Positions 43,515 to 54,366 of a DNA stretch of 64,000 bases are shown here, one piece after another. This DNA is from Bufo bufo (lineage: Eukaryota > Chordata > Amphibia > Anura > Bufonidae), in NCBI RefSeq assembly GCF_905171765.1, contig NC_053390.1, positions 309,369,466 to 309,433,465 of the forward strand, read 5' to 3'. The notes below the pieces were generated by a model, which saw only the letters and a list, made by a program, of their open reading frames with translations, was not told the origin of the DNA and searched no databases. Positions within the stretch are counted from its first letter, which is position 1. Each line of letters begins with the position of its first letter. The position numbers were made by a program, and so were the translations under genes.

Positions 43515-44555
43515 ACTATACAGCAGCACATACTTCTCCCATCCAGAGCCTCCCAGGTGACGTCTACTCTGATCAGTGGCGACTCTAGGAACAATATATA
43601 GGGGGGCACAAAGATACCACAGTCAAAAATGGGGGGGCAAAAACAAAATAAGTATATATAAATAAGATTACAAAATACGAGAGAATTGCGGTATGCAGGG
43701 ATACATTTATAATAAAAATATTTACTTACAAAAGAAGCTATTCAGTCGTCTGCTGTGCCGTCCTCTGCTTGCTTCTGCGGATTCTTTCCCCTTCTTTCTG
43801 TCTCTCGTCAGTGCGCAGGCGCACTGTTATGGTGGATCTGTGGAAGACACACTGTTATGGAGGCATCTGTGGATGACACTGTTATTATGCTTCTCATTAG
43901 CCCTCATTATGCCTCTCATCACTCCCATATCAGCCCCCATATTAGCCCTTATGCCTCATTAGCCCCCATTATAAGCCCTTATGCCTCATTAGCCCCCATT
44001 ATAAGCCCTTATGCCTCATTAGCCCCCATTATGTCTCTAATTAGACCCCATTATGCCTCTCATTAGCCCCTATTATGCCCCCAGCAGCTTCATTTTTTAT
44101 AAAATAAAAAACCACTTACCTCTCCTGCTCCTGGACACCGCCTGCAATTTTCTTTCTCCTCAGTCGACTGTGCTCTGAACTGACGCGCACAGTGTGAAGT
44201 CACAGAGCGCCCTCACGCTGTGCGCAGCCCTGCACAGCCGACAGCTGAAGACCAGGAAGCGGTAAGTACATAGCGTTCACCACTTCCTGGTCCTTCGGTA
44301 CTAATGAGCGCTTCCATAATGGAATCAGCGGGGGGGGGGGGGGCAAAGAATAACATAGGGGGGGCAATTGCCCCCCCTCGCCCCCCTGTAGCGACGCCAC
44401 TAACTCTGATGTAGATGTTTTCTTTCATATTCTCCTAGACAACTTATTTCAGCCATGCCTCATCTCTGCAGAGATTAACACATAGACATCTTAGGTTCCT
44501 CACTTTTCTATCATTCTCCCCATCCTCAAGTCCCACAAGTGTTATCCTGCTGCTC
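43515..44555 (-). repeat. Exon-like dispersed module, copy 3, split by a hAT element
   Basis: CATCCAGAGCCTCCCAGGTG to 43573, then after the hAT insertion GATGTAGATGTTTTCTTTC to TTATCCTGCTGCTCTCTGTG (44403-44555). The two halves join to give the same order as copy 2. On the minus strand an acceptor-like TAATCTCTGCAG lies near 44470. Confidence 0.65.
43574..44402. mobile_element. hAT non-autonomous element, 829 bp, exact 8-bp TSD
   Basis: Starts CAGTGGCGACTCTAGG and ends GTAGCGACGCCACTA, flanked by ACTCTGAT at 43566-43573 and 44403-44410. It contains a small tandem (ATTAGCCCCCATTATAAGCC, about 43920-44075) and two facing G/C homopolymer-rich tracts near 44328-44390. No transposase. It shares its terminal motif with the element at 22347. 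Confidence 0.92.
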
Positions 44556-44559
44556 TCTG

Positions 44560-47361
44560 TGAACTCACCATACCCCTCACGGAATCCAAATGCGTACAAT
44601 TTTTTAGACATTTATATTCCAGACTTCTTCTCACGCTTTAGGGGCCCTAAAATGCCAGGGCAGTATAAATACCCCACATGTGACCCCATTTCGGGAAGAA
44701 GACACCCCAAGGTATTAGCTGAGGGGCATATTGAATCCATGAAAGATTTAAATTTTTGTCTCAAGTTAGCGGAAAGGGAGACTTCAATTTCCGCTAACTT
44801 GTGCCAAAAAAATAAATTTTCTATTAACTCGCCATGCCCCTCATTGAATACCTTGGGGTGTCTTCTTTCCAAAATGGGGTCACATGTGGGGTATTTATAC
44901 TGCCCTGGCATTTTAGGGGCCCTAAAGCGTGAAAGAAGTCTGAAATCCAAATGTCTAAAAATGCCGTCCTAAAAGGAATTTGGGCCCCTTTGCGCATTTA
45001 GGCTGCAAAAAAGTGTCACACATGTGGTATCGCCGTACTCAGGAGAAGTTGGGCAATGTGTTTTGGGGTGTCATTTTACATATACCCATGCTGGGTGAAA
45101 TAAATATCTCGGTCAAATGCCAACTTTGTATAAAAAAATGGGAAAAATTGTCTTTTGCCGAGATATTTCTCTCACCCAGCATGGGTATATGTAAAAAGAT
45201 ACCCCAAAACACATTGCCCAACTTCTCCTGAGTACGCGATACCAGATGTGTGACACTTTTTTGCAGCCTAGGTGGGCAAAGGGGCCCACATTCCAAAGAG
45301 CACCTTTAGGATTTCACAGGGCATTTTTTACACATTTTGATTTCAAACTACTTCTCACGCATTAGGGCCCCTAAAATGCCAGGGCAGTATAACTACCCCA
45401 CAAGTGACCCCATTTTGGAAAGAAGACACCCCAAGGTATTCCGTGAGGGGAATGGCGAGTTCCTAGATTTTTTTATTTTTTGTCACAAGTTCGCGGAAAA
45501 TGATGATTTTTATTTTTTTCTTACAAAGTCTCATATTCCACTAACTTGTGACAAAAAATAAAAACTTCCATGAACTCACTATGCCCATCACGAAATACCT
45601 TGCGGTGTCTTCTTTCCAAAATGGGGTCACTTGTGGGTTAGTTATACTGCCCTGGCATTTTAGTGGCCCTAATGCGTGAGAAGTAGTTTGAAATCAAAAT
45701 GTGTAAAAATTGCCCTGTGAAATCCTAAAGGTGCTCTTTGGAATGTGGGCCCCTTTGCCCACCTAGGCTGCAAAAAAGTGTCACACATGTGGTATCGCCG
45801 TACTCAGGAGAAGTTGGGCAATGTGTTTTGGGGTGTCATTTTACATATACCCATGCTGGGTGAGATAAATATCTCGGTCAAATGCCAACTTTGTATAAAA
45901 AAATGGGAAAAGTTGTCTTTGGCCGAGATATTTCTCTCACCCAGCATGGGTATATGTAAAAAGACACCCCAAAACACATTGCCGAACTTCTCCTGAGTAC
46001 GCGATACCAGATGTGTGACACTTTTTTGCAGCCTAGGTGGGCAAAGGGGCCCACATTCCAAAGAGCACCTTTAGGATTTCACAGGGCATTTTTTACACAT
46101 TTTGATTTCAAACTACTTCTCACGCATTAGGGCCCCTAAAATGCCAGGGCAGCATAAATACCCCACAAGTGACCCCATTTTGGAAAGAAGACACCCCAAG
46201 GTATTCAGTGAGGGGCATGGCGAGTTCCTAGAATATTTTATTTTTTGTCACAAGTTAGCGGAAAATGAGACTTTGTAAGGAAAAAAAATAAATCATCATT
46301 TTCCGCTAACTTGTCACAAAAAATAAAAACTTCCATGAACTCACTATGCCCATCAGCGAATACCTTAGGGTGTCTACTTTCCGAAATGGGGTCATTTGTG
46401 GGGTTTTTCTACTGTCTGGGCATTGTAGAACCTCAGGAAACATGACAGGTGCTCAGAAAGTCAGAGCTGCTTCAAAAAGCGGAAATTCACATTTTTGTAC
46501 CATAGTTGTAAACGCTATAACTTTTACTCAAACCATTTTTTTTTACCCAAACATTTTTTTTTATCAAAGACATGTAGAACAATAAATTTCGAGAAAAATT
46601 TATATATAGATGTCGTTTTTTTTGAAAAATTTTACAACTGAAAGTGAAAAATGTCATTTTTTTGCAAAAATTTCGTTAAATTTCGATTAATAACAAAAAA
46701 AGTAAAAATGTCAGCAGCAATGAAATACCACCAAATGAAAGCTCTATTAGTGAGAAGGAAAGGAGGTAAAATTCATTTGGGTGGTAAGTTGCATGACCGA
46801 GCAATAAACAGTGAAAATAGTGTAGTGCAGAAGTGTAAAAAGTGGTCTGGTCATTTGCTGGGCGGCTTCTGCGGTCCCCGCTCTGAAGCGCTGCGCTTAA
46901 CAGTGCCTGGCGCATGCGCCGGATCTTGTGAAGTCCGGTACAGTAAGCGCCGCCCAGCTCATCAATATTCACTTCGCTGGGCGGCGCTTACTGTCCCCGA
47001 CTTCACAAGATCCGGCGCATGCGCAGGGCACTGTTAGGCGCAGCGCTTCAGAGCGGGGACCGCAGAAGCCGCCCAGCAAACTGAATATTAATGAGCTGGG
47101 CGGCGCTTCAAAGCGGCAGTTGGGGGAGGCTGGCTGGGCGCAATAGAGAGGAGAAACGCCGCCCCTTGGGCAGATTGAAGACCGTTGGAGCAGGTTATAA
47201 AACTTAAGTTTACTGTATGTATAATGTGGACAGGGGGGATACTTAGATGATTGTAATACCCATTATAAGACCTGTACTGCCATATATATACCTCAATATG
47301 CTTATTGGCCCTGTCAGTGTCCCTTTAAGGGTGTTTAAGCTAGGGGGGCTGATGTGGTTAA
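44560..47361. mobile_element. Family A hairpin element, inverted and truncated copy
   Basis: Carries the same alternately inverted units as 33525-35330, in opposite overall orientation. The right end GGGGCTGATGTGGTTAA (47345-47361) is the inverse of the left terminus at 32918. Palindrome centres lie near 44785, 45135, 45515, 45895 and 46290. The satellite half is missing; the copy breaks off at about 44560 beside the exon-like module. It is interrupted by an insertion at 46858-47328. Confidence 0.8.
46858..47328. mobile_element. GC-rich palindromic MITE inserted in family A copy
   Basis: GCTGGGCGGCTTCTGCGGTC (46859) and its inverse (about 47061-47080) enclose a long fold-back centred near 46965, with CGGCGCATGCGC-type segments in each arm. 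The right end TCAGTGTCCCTTTAA resembles a T2-type terminus. Family A sequence is continuous across the insertion (GGTCTGGTC | GGGTGTTTAAG). Confidence 0.65.
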
Positions 47362-49731
47362 CATGGTCCAAAAAAAAAAAAAAAACGTGCAAAAATATAT
47401 ATTTTTTTTTTGTCACCTTACATAAGTCTAAAACCTAAATAATTGTAAAAAAAGTTGATTTATTAGGTATCGCCGGGTCCGTAAGAATCTCCTCTATAAA
47501 AATACCCCATGAGCTAACCCCCCAGATTAACAAGGTCAAAAAAAACAAAAAACTGTGCCAAAACCGCTATTTTTGTCACTTTTCAATTTCAATCCGTTTT
47601 TTCTGGTAACAAAACAAGGGTTAACAACCAAACAAAAGTTAATATTTATTACCCTGATACTCCAGTTTACAGAAACGCCACATTTGTGGTCGTAAACTGC
47701 TGTATCAGTAAAAGGGAGGCCGCAAAAGGAAAGGACCGACATGGTTTCTGGAAGGCCGATTTTGATGGCCTTTTTTATTGACACCATGTCCCTTTTAAAG
47801 CCCCCCTGATGCCCCCCTAGAGTAAAAACTCCCTAAAAGTGACCCCATCTAAGAAACTACACCCCTCAAGGTATTCAAAACTGATTATACAAACTTTATT
47901 AACCCTTTAGGTGTTCCTCAACAGTTAATGGCAAATGGAGATGAAATTTCAGAATTTCAATTTTTGGTAACCTTGCCTCACAAAAATGTAATATAGAGCA
48001 ACCAAAAATCATATGTACCCTAAAAATAGTCCCAAAAAAAACGCCACCTTATCCCGTAGTTTCCAAAATGGGGTCACTTTTAGGGAGTTTCTACTCCAGG
48101 GGTGCATCAGAGGGGTTGAAACAGGACACTGTGTAAATAAACCAGTCCATAAAAATCAGCCCTCCAAAAACCAAACGGCGCACCTTTCCCTCTACGCCCC
48201 GCTGTGTGGCCATACAGTAGTTTACGGCCACATATGGGGTGTTTCTGTAAACGGCAGAGTCAGGGCAATAAAGATACAGTCTTGTTTGGCTGTCAACCCT
48301 TGCGTTGTTAGTGGAAAAAATGGGTTAAAAGGGAAAATTTGGCAAAAAAATGTAATTCTCAAATTTCATCCGCATTTGCCAATAACTCTTGTGCAACACC
48401 TAAAGGGTTAACTACGTATGTAAAATCAGTTTTGAATACCTTGAGGGGTGTAGTTTCTTAGATGGGGTCACTTTTAGGGAGTTTCTACTCCAGGGGTGCA
48501 TCAGGCGGGTTGAAACAGGACACGGTGTAAATAAACCGGTCTATAAAAATCAGCCCTCCAAAAACCAAACGGCGCACCTTTCCCTCTACGCCCCGCTGTG
48601 TTTGACCGTACAGTAGTTTACGGACACATATGGGGTGTTTCTGTAAACGGCAGAGTCAGGGCAATAAAGATACAGTCTTGTTTGGCTGTTAACCCTTGCT
48701 TTGTTAGTGGAAAAAATGGGTTAAAAGGGAAAATTTGGCAAAAAAATTAAATTCTCAAATTTCATCCCCATTTGCCAATAACTCTTGTGCAACACCTAAA
48801 GGGTTAACGACGTATGTAAAATCAGTTTTGAATACCTTGAGGGGTGTAGTTTCTTAGATTGGTCACTTTTAGGGCGTTTCTACTCCAGGGGTGCATCAGG
48901 GGGTTGAAACAGGACACGGTGTAAATAAACCGGTCCATAAAAATCAGCCCTCCAAAAAACAAACGGCGCACCTTTCCCTCTACGCCCCGCTGTGTGGCCG
49001 TACAGTAGTTTACGGCCACATATGGGGTGTTTCTGTAAACGGCAGAGTCAGGGCAATAAAGATACAGTCTTGTTTGGCTGTTAACCCTTGCTTTGTTAGT
49101 GGAAAAAATGGGTTAAAATGGATAATTTGGCAAAAAAATGAAATTCTCATATTTCATCCCCATTTGCCAATAACTCTTGTGCAACACTTAAAGGGTTAAC
49201 GAAGTTTGTAAAATCAGTATTGAATACCTTGAGGGGTGTAGTTTCTAGAATGGGGTCATTTTTGGGTGGTTTCTATTATGTAAGCCTTGCAAAGTGACTT
49301 CAGACCTGTACTGGTCCCTAAAAATTGGGTTTTTGAAAATTTCTGAAAAATTTCAAGATTTGCTTCTAAACCTTGTAACATCCCCAAAAAATAAAATATC
49401 ATTCCCAAAATGATCGAAACATGAAGTAGACATATGGGGAATGTAAAGTCATCACAATTTTGGGGGGTATTACTATGTATTACAGAAGTAGAGAAACTGA
49501 AACTTTAATATTTGCAAATTTTTCCAAATTTTTGGAAAATTTGGTATTTTTTTATGCAAAAAAAATTACTTTTTTGACCCAATTTTAGCAGTGTCATGAT
49601 GTACAATATGTGATGAAAAAACATTCTCAGAACGGCCTGGGTAAGTGTTTTAAAGTTATCAGCACTTAAAGTGACACTGGTCAGATTTTCAAAAAATGGC
49701 CTGGTCTAAGGCTGTGTCCTTAAGGGGTTAA
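47362..49731 (+). mobile_element. Hairpin-chain TTAA element (family C), 3' part
   Basis: GGTATCGCCGGGTCCGTAAG (about 47467) corresponds to GGTATCGCCGCGTCCGTAAC near 63950, linking it to the copy that starts at 62912. The right end is GTCCTTAAGGGGTTAA (49716-49731). Between them are A/T-rich tracts and a three-unit tandem. The 5' hairpin zone is absent here. No coding region. Confidence 0.7.
48068..49250 (+). repeat. 394-395-bp tandem repeat, three units
   Basis: ATGGGGTCACTTTTAGGGAG or its variant starts units at 48068, 48462 and about 48857, with decay after 49250. Each unit contains CAAACGGCGCACCTTTCCCT, TACGCCCCGCTGTG, ACATATGGGGTGTTTCTGTA and CAACACCTAAAGGGTTAA or close variants. Units are more than 95 per cent alike by eye. 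Confidence 0.92.
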
Positions 49732-50094
49732 ACTTGAATTTAACACATGCAGATCAGGAAAATACTGCTTTTTGGCAAAAAAGTGTGTTTTTAAAACCCC
49801 AGAAAATGATGGGTGTATTTCTAGCTTAAATTGCACACTGACTAATCCAGATGTTGTATATTGCCAAAAAAGTGTTTTTTTTGGTAACAGAATATGAATG
49901 CTCGTCCTATATCGCTGGCACTTAGCGCTAGAGGACGAGCATTCTCGTCCTGCGGTCCTTCCTTTCCCCGTGCGGTGCCGCGCTCAGTGGCAGAGATCCG
50001 GCTGTTACTGACAGCCGGATCCCTGCTGCATCCACCAGCATCGGTGATGATGCCGATGTCGGTGGATTAATCCCTCATATTCCGCGGTCAGCGC
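49732..50094. repeat. Unnamed repeat with hairpins
   Basis: AATGCTCGTCCT...AGGACGAGCATT, GATCCGGCTGTTACTGACAGCCGGATC and an imperfect GCATCGGTGATGATGCCGATG are consecutive hairpins at about 49907-50065, in the style of family C. Otherwise no feature. Confidence 0.5.
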
Positions 50095-50400
50095 CAGAGC
50101 CGTTTCTAGGTGAAATGGGGCCCTGGGGCGAAAAACAATAAGGGCCCCCCCCACATGACACTTGCTGACTTTAAAGTCCCCCCATCACTACAGAACTACA
50201 GCGCCCCATACCTCTTACATCCAGTGACGTCTCCTTTGATGTAGATGTTCTCTGTCCTCGTCTTCTCCTTTCAGACCAGACCACCATTTTGTCGCCATTT
50301 TCCGTCTCTGCAGTTTGACAACCAAAAAAAAATTTTTGTTTACTACTTTTCCATCATCCTCCCATCTTCTAACCATGTTATAAGGGAAAATAATACAAAA
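50095..50400. mobile_element. hAT-like fragment with exon-like module, copy 4
   Basis: Starts CAGAGCCGTTTCTAGG, similar to the CAGTGGCGACTCTAGG hAT terminus, and contains CATCCAGTGACGTCTCC, GATGTAGATGTTCTCTGTC and TTCAGACCAGACCACC (50218-50285). Truncated on the right by the next MITE. Confidence 0.5.
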
Positions 50401-50736
50401 CACCGATCCCAAGCCCGAAAAATCGTGCAAAAACGCACCCGCACCTTTTCCCGCAACGCCCGCAACCGTGCGTGAAAATCGCACCGCATCCGCACTTGCT
50501 TGCGGATGCTTGTGATTTTCACGCAGCCCCATTCACTTCTATGGGGCCTGCGTTAAGTGAAAAACGCACAAAGAGGAGCATGCTGCGATTTTCATGCAAC
50601 GCACAAGTGATGCGTGAAAATCACCGCTCGTGTGCACAGCCCCATAGAAATGAATGGGTCAGGATTCAGTGCGGGTGCAATGCGTTCAACTCACGCATCG
50701 CATCCGCGCGGAATACTCGCCCGTGTGAAAGGGGCC
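50401..50736. mobile_element. TTA-type MITE, left end lost
   Basis: Right end CGCCCGTGTGAAAGGGGCC followed by TTA (50737-50739). The interior is a palindrome around GCCCCATTCACTTCTATGGG with GTGAAAATC segments. Confidence 0.6.
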
Positions 50737-50739
50737 TTA

Positions 50740-51065
50740 AGGGTTTAATAGGTAGAATGGCTATCTACCTATCAAAAGCAGTGAATACCAAAAGATACGG
50801 AGGCTGGTGGCACCAAAAGCCCACTTAAGTCAACAGGGACGTTAAGAGAAATAGCAGAGACCTACCCTGGTAACATCCCAGAGCCACTTCTGTAGATCTG
50901 GACTCTGGATTGCAGAGCTTTTTACTCATTCACCACAAAGATCTTGGGCAGGTTTTGGAGTTACCATGACCATCTTTGGTGGAAAAGGTCACTGTGACTT
51001 GTGATAATTTCAAGAATTCTGATTCTAGCGATTGACAAGAAGCTTTTTCTTCTATGATGAAACAT
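50740..51065. other. Unclassified spacer
   Basis: No gene or repeat recognised. Confidence 0.4.
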
Positions 51066-51527
51066 TTAAAGGGGTTGTCTCACTTCAGAAAGTGACATTT
51101 ATTATGTAGATAAAGTTAATACAAGGCACTTACTAATGTATTGTGATTGTCCATATTGCTTCCTTTACTGGCTGAATTCATTTTTTCATCACATTATATA
51201 CTGCTCGTTCCCATGGTTACGACCACCCTGCAATCCATCAGTGGTGGCCGTGCTTGCACACTATAGGAAAAAATATCAGCCTCTCTGGTGACTGGGACTG
51301 GGGGAGCGCACATTGGCTGGTGTTTTTTTTTTATAGTGTGCAAGCACGGCCATGCTGCATTGCAGGGTGGTTGTAACCATGGAAACGAGACGTGTATAAT
51401 GTGATGGAAAAATGAATCCAGCCAGCAAAGGAAGCAATATGGACAATGACCATACATTAGTAAGTGGCTTGTATTAACTTTCTCTACATGATAAATGCCA
51501 TTTGCTGAAGTGACAAAACCCCCTTAA
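51066..51527. mobile_element. T2/Kolobok-type MITE, 462 bp
   Basis: TTAAAGGGGTTGTCTCACTT at the left and AAGTGACAAAACCCCCTTAA at the right are inverted termini with TTAA at each end. The interior folds back on itself (AATACAAGGCACTTACTAAT against TTAGTAAGTGGCTTGTATT). Confidence 0.8.
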
Positions 51528-51800
51528 GGGTCCATTCACATGTCCGCAAATGGGTCTGCATCCGTTCCGCAATATCGGAAACAGGTGCGGACCCATTCAT
51601 TCTCTATGGGGCTGGAAGAGATGCGGAGAGCACACTATGTGCTCTCCGTATCCGCATTTCCGGAGCTTCGGCCCTGAACTTCCAGGCTGCGGCTTCGCAA
51701 AAAAATAGAACAATTGCGGACAAGAATAGGCAGTTCTATGGGGGGTGCCGTCCGAGTGTATTGCAGATCCGCAATACACTACAGACGTGTGAATGGACCC
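51528..51800. mobile_element. TTA-type MITE (PIF/Harbinger-like), 273 bp
   Basis: GGGTCCATTCACATGTCCG and its inverse CAGACGTGTGAATGGACCC, flanked by TAA on both sides (51525-51527, 51801-51803). It abuts the T2-type MITE and shares its TTAA. Confidence 0.8.
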
Positions 51801-51803
51801 TAA

Positions 51804-52204
51804 TACGGATCGTGTCAGGATCTGTTCAGTGAAAAACTGGTTCTGCACACAAGTTCAAACAGTTTTATCTGTGATTGCGTTCAATGTTTCCGTTTTTGCA
51901 GTTCACACTGCCTCCTGTGTGTGAAGAAAAACTGAAGAATAAATCTACATCTCCTAGCAGCCAATCACTGAAAAACACACAGCATCCAGATGTCTTCCAT
52001 TTTTCACACAGCCCCATTAATTTCTACGGAGCAAGGACTGCGTGAAAAACGGACAACATGGAACATGCTGTGATTTTTCCTGAATGCAAAGGTCAGTGAT
52101 AAACAATGCTCATGTGTATATCTACTGAAATGAATGGGTCAGGATTCAGTCCGTTCGCAAATGTAATGCGTCCAGGTGGAAAACTTGCTTGTTTGAAATT
52201 AGAC
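51804..52204. repeat. Degenerate MITE-derived sequence
   Basis: Segments such as GCCCCATTAATTTCTACGGA and GAATGGGTCAGGATTCAGTC match interiors of the neighbouring MITEs. Termini are not preserved. Confidence 0.45.
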
Positions 52205-52207
52205 TTA

Positions 52208-52470
52208 GGGCTCATTCAGACGGCCGTATGCTGTCCGCAAAAATGCGGATCTGTTTTTCTGCGGATTGTATCCCTGCATTTTTGCAGACCCATAGACTTC
52301 AATGGGGCCACGTCCTGATTTTCACTGACAAGTATAGGACATGTTTCATTTATTTTACTGAGCCGTGCAATGGAAGAAAAGGCCCCATAGAAGTGAATGG
52401 GTCTGTATCTAATCTGCAAAAAAATGGATCTGCATTTTTGCGGACAGCATACGGCCGTCTGAATGAGCCC
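52208..52470. mobile_element. TTA-type MITE (PIF/Harbinger-like), 263 bp
   Basis: Perfect inverted termini GGGCTCATTCAGACGGCCGT and ACGGCCGTCTGAATGAGCCC, with TTA at 52205-52207 and 52471-52473. Almost completely palindromic. Confidence 0.88.
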
Positions 52471-52514
52471 TTAGTAACACAAGGCTCCAGGTATGTCACT
52501 GGGGAAAGGGCTGT

Positions 52515-52850
52515 TGCACACAAACGTGTGTGCCCTGTGCCAGTATTGCGGCCCGCAAACATTGGGTCTGCAATATATAGGCACCGCATGCGGACCCAGT
52601 GACTTGAATGGGTCCGCAATCCACAAGGTACGGAGTGGAAGCACTACGAAGCGCTTCCGTGGGATTTCACTCCGTGCCTCTGCACTGCAACAAGAAAAAG
52701 AACGTCCTATTTTTTGGTGGTGCGGACCATCTCTTGTGGATCATGGACCCATTCAAGTGAATAGATCTGCATCCGCAAATGGAGTGCACACCGATGGTGT
52801 CCGTGCAGTTTGCGGTGCACACACTTTCATGTGCATGAGCCCAAAGACTG
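52515..52850. mobile_element. MITE-like palindromic sequence
   Basis: Interior motifs (GCATGCGGACCCAGTGACTT, GGACCCATTCAAGTGAATAG, CATCCGCAAATGGAGTG) and a right end CATGTGCATGAGCCC match the MITE group. The left terminus is not clear. Confidence 0.45.
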
Positions 52851-53039
52851 TATGTTGGCACTGGGGTTCTCATGTGCGTTCTGTGTCTGGTTTTATGGTG
52901 GTATGGTATTTTTTCTTCTTTCACAAGTACTAACATTCCAGTTCCATACAGGGCCAGTGTGTAATAATCCCGTCCATTACCCTCTCACAGAGGCCAGTGC
53001 TAATACCTCAGCAATGAGTTCTCCATTACTAGCGGCTAA
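52851..53039. other. Spacer upstream of REC8 promoter
   Basis: No gene or repeat recognised. Confidence 0.4.
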
Positions 53040-53532
53040 TACAGCGCGGGAAAACCGGGACAGGTTTTCAGGGACCCAGTAACGGCGTTCTCATTGGCTG
53101 GAGGGGAGCAGCAATCACACCTGTGCAGAGGTTTCGAGGCTGTGTTGTACTTGTCTAAGTGACTTCTCCCCTATTGGTCGGCTAGGGTAGGGGGCGGGGC
53201 GTGCCGCGGTTTTGCGTTCTGTGATTGGCAGGAAGTAATGAATGTTGACAATGTACATTGACTATCCTTGTGACATCGGCCGATCACCTCACAGATCAGC
53301 ACTGCTGCTCCTTGACTTCAGAGATCTAATAGAGCATTTTACTCGTTTCTGTAGAGAGACGTTTTAATTCGCTATTTATATTAGTTTTTAGTGCTGCCTG
53401 ATTTTTTACAGCGTTTTCCTGTGGTGGCTACTATCTGTAGTGTGTACAGGGATTGAACGCGAGGAAGAGGATCTCCGGTGGAGCTAGAAGAAGAGAGAGG
53501 GCTTGAATAAGACACATCTCCTTTCTGTCATT
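53040..53532 (+). promoter_or_regulatory. REC8 promoter and 5' UTR
   Basis: Three ATTGG (inverted CCAAT) boxes at 53093-53097, 53173-53177 and 53224-53228, a GC box GGGGGCGGGGC near 53190, and an E2F-type site GCGGGAAA at 53046-53053. There is no TATA box at a useful distance. This is a plausible TATA-less promoter for the exon that follows. E2F-type sites (E2F6) are known to silence several meiotic cohesin genes in somatic cells; that role here is inference. The transcription start is not defined. Confidence 0.65.
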
Positions 53533-53588
53533 ATGTTTTATTACCCCAATGTCCTGCAGCGCCACTCAGGCTGCTTCTCCACCATCTG
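53533..53588 (+). CDS. rec8: REC8 meiotic cohesin kleisin, first coding exon
   Basis: ATG at 53533 opens 18 codons plus two bases, reading MFYYPNVLQRHSGCFSTI and the first two bases of a Trp codon, followed by a donor GTAGGT (53589-53594). This is the conserved N-terminus of vertebrate REC8; RAD21 and RAD21L also begin MFY but differ after that. REC8 bridges SMC1B and SMC3 heads in meiotic cohesin and holds sister chromatids and homologues until cleaved by separase. The start is fixed by homology and by the absence of an alternative. Only the beginning of the N-terminal kleisin domain is here. I found no exon 2 between here and 64000, so intron 1 is longer than 10 kb, or the exon is too short to see. 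Confidence 0.9.
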
Positions 53589-53642
53589 GTAGGTACCCTG
53601 CACTGTACCTACCTATACATAGGTGTGTGGATGGATGTAGAG

Positions 53643-53919
53643 AGAGGGATGGAGAAATATGTAGATAGATAATAGATGGATGGATAGATAACTGATAGAA
53701 TGATAGATAATAGATAGATATAAGATGGTAGATATAGGTAGATAGATAAATGATATATAGATAAATAGATATAAGATGATATGATTTAGATATTAGATAA
53801 ATAGATAATATAAAGATAGATAGAAAAATAGATAGATAGATATGGGTAGTTAGAAGATAGATAGATAGATAGATACTGTAGATAGATAGATAGATAGATA
53901 TGGGTAGTTAGATGATGGG

Positions 53920-53950
<31 letters not shown>

Positions 53951-53981
53951 GAGATAGATAGATAGATATGGGTAGTTAGAT

Positions 53982-54031
<50 letters not shown>
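53643..54031. repeat. GATA microsatellite array 1
   Basis: Long GATA runs with TGGGTAGTTAGATGATAG interspersions, longest perfect run about 53982-54031. Lies in the first REC8 intron. Reverse-strand open frames here read only Ser-Ile-Tyr-Leu repeats. Confidence 0.97.
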
Positions 54032-54034
<3 letters not shown>

Positions 54035-54215
54035 ACTTGGAAAAATGAGGAGGCAGCACACTGTGTAAACAAGGGGTGCACGTCCGGCTGATGTGGACCA
54101 GCACACTATGCTTGACTAAGACAGCAACAAGCTGTCGAAACGTCGCTTGACTTTGGGTCTAATAAACCACGGTTTGCCTTTGAATTCCTGGAGTGCTGCT
54201 GGCTATTCTTTACTT
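54032..54215 (+). mobile_element. Penelope-like module between GATA arrays
   Basis: GGAGGCAGCACACTGTG at the left and GGAGTGCTGCTGGC at the right are partial inverted ends. Inside is a perfect 6-bp stem GACAGC/GCTGTC with loop AACAA followed at once by GAAACGTC (GAAAC at 54137-54141), preceded by TTGACTAA where a hammerhead would have CTGATGA. An AATAAA lies 15-20 bases further on. Confidence 0.5.
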
Positions 54216-54216
54216 C

Positions 54217-54250
<34 letters not shown>

Positions 54251-54332
54251 TGTGTAGTTAATTGAAAGATAGATAGATGGATAGATAGATAGATAGATAG
54301 AACAATAGATAGATAGATATGGGTAGTTAGAT

Positions 54333-54366
<34 letters not shown>

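Noticed and set aside
48013..49199. Repeated 100-130-codon open frames in family C
   Set aside because: They are copies of the 394-bp tandem unit and lack support as proteins.
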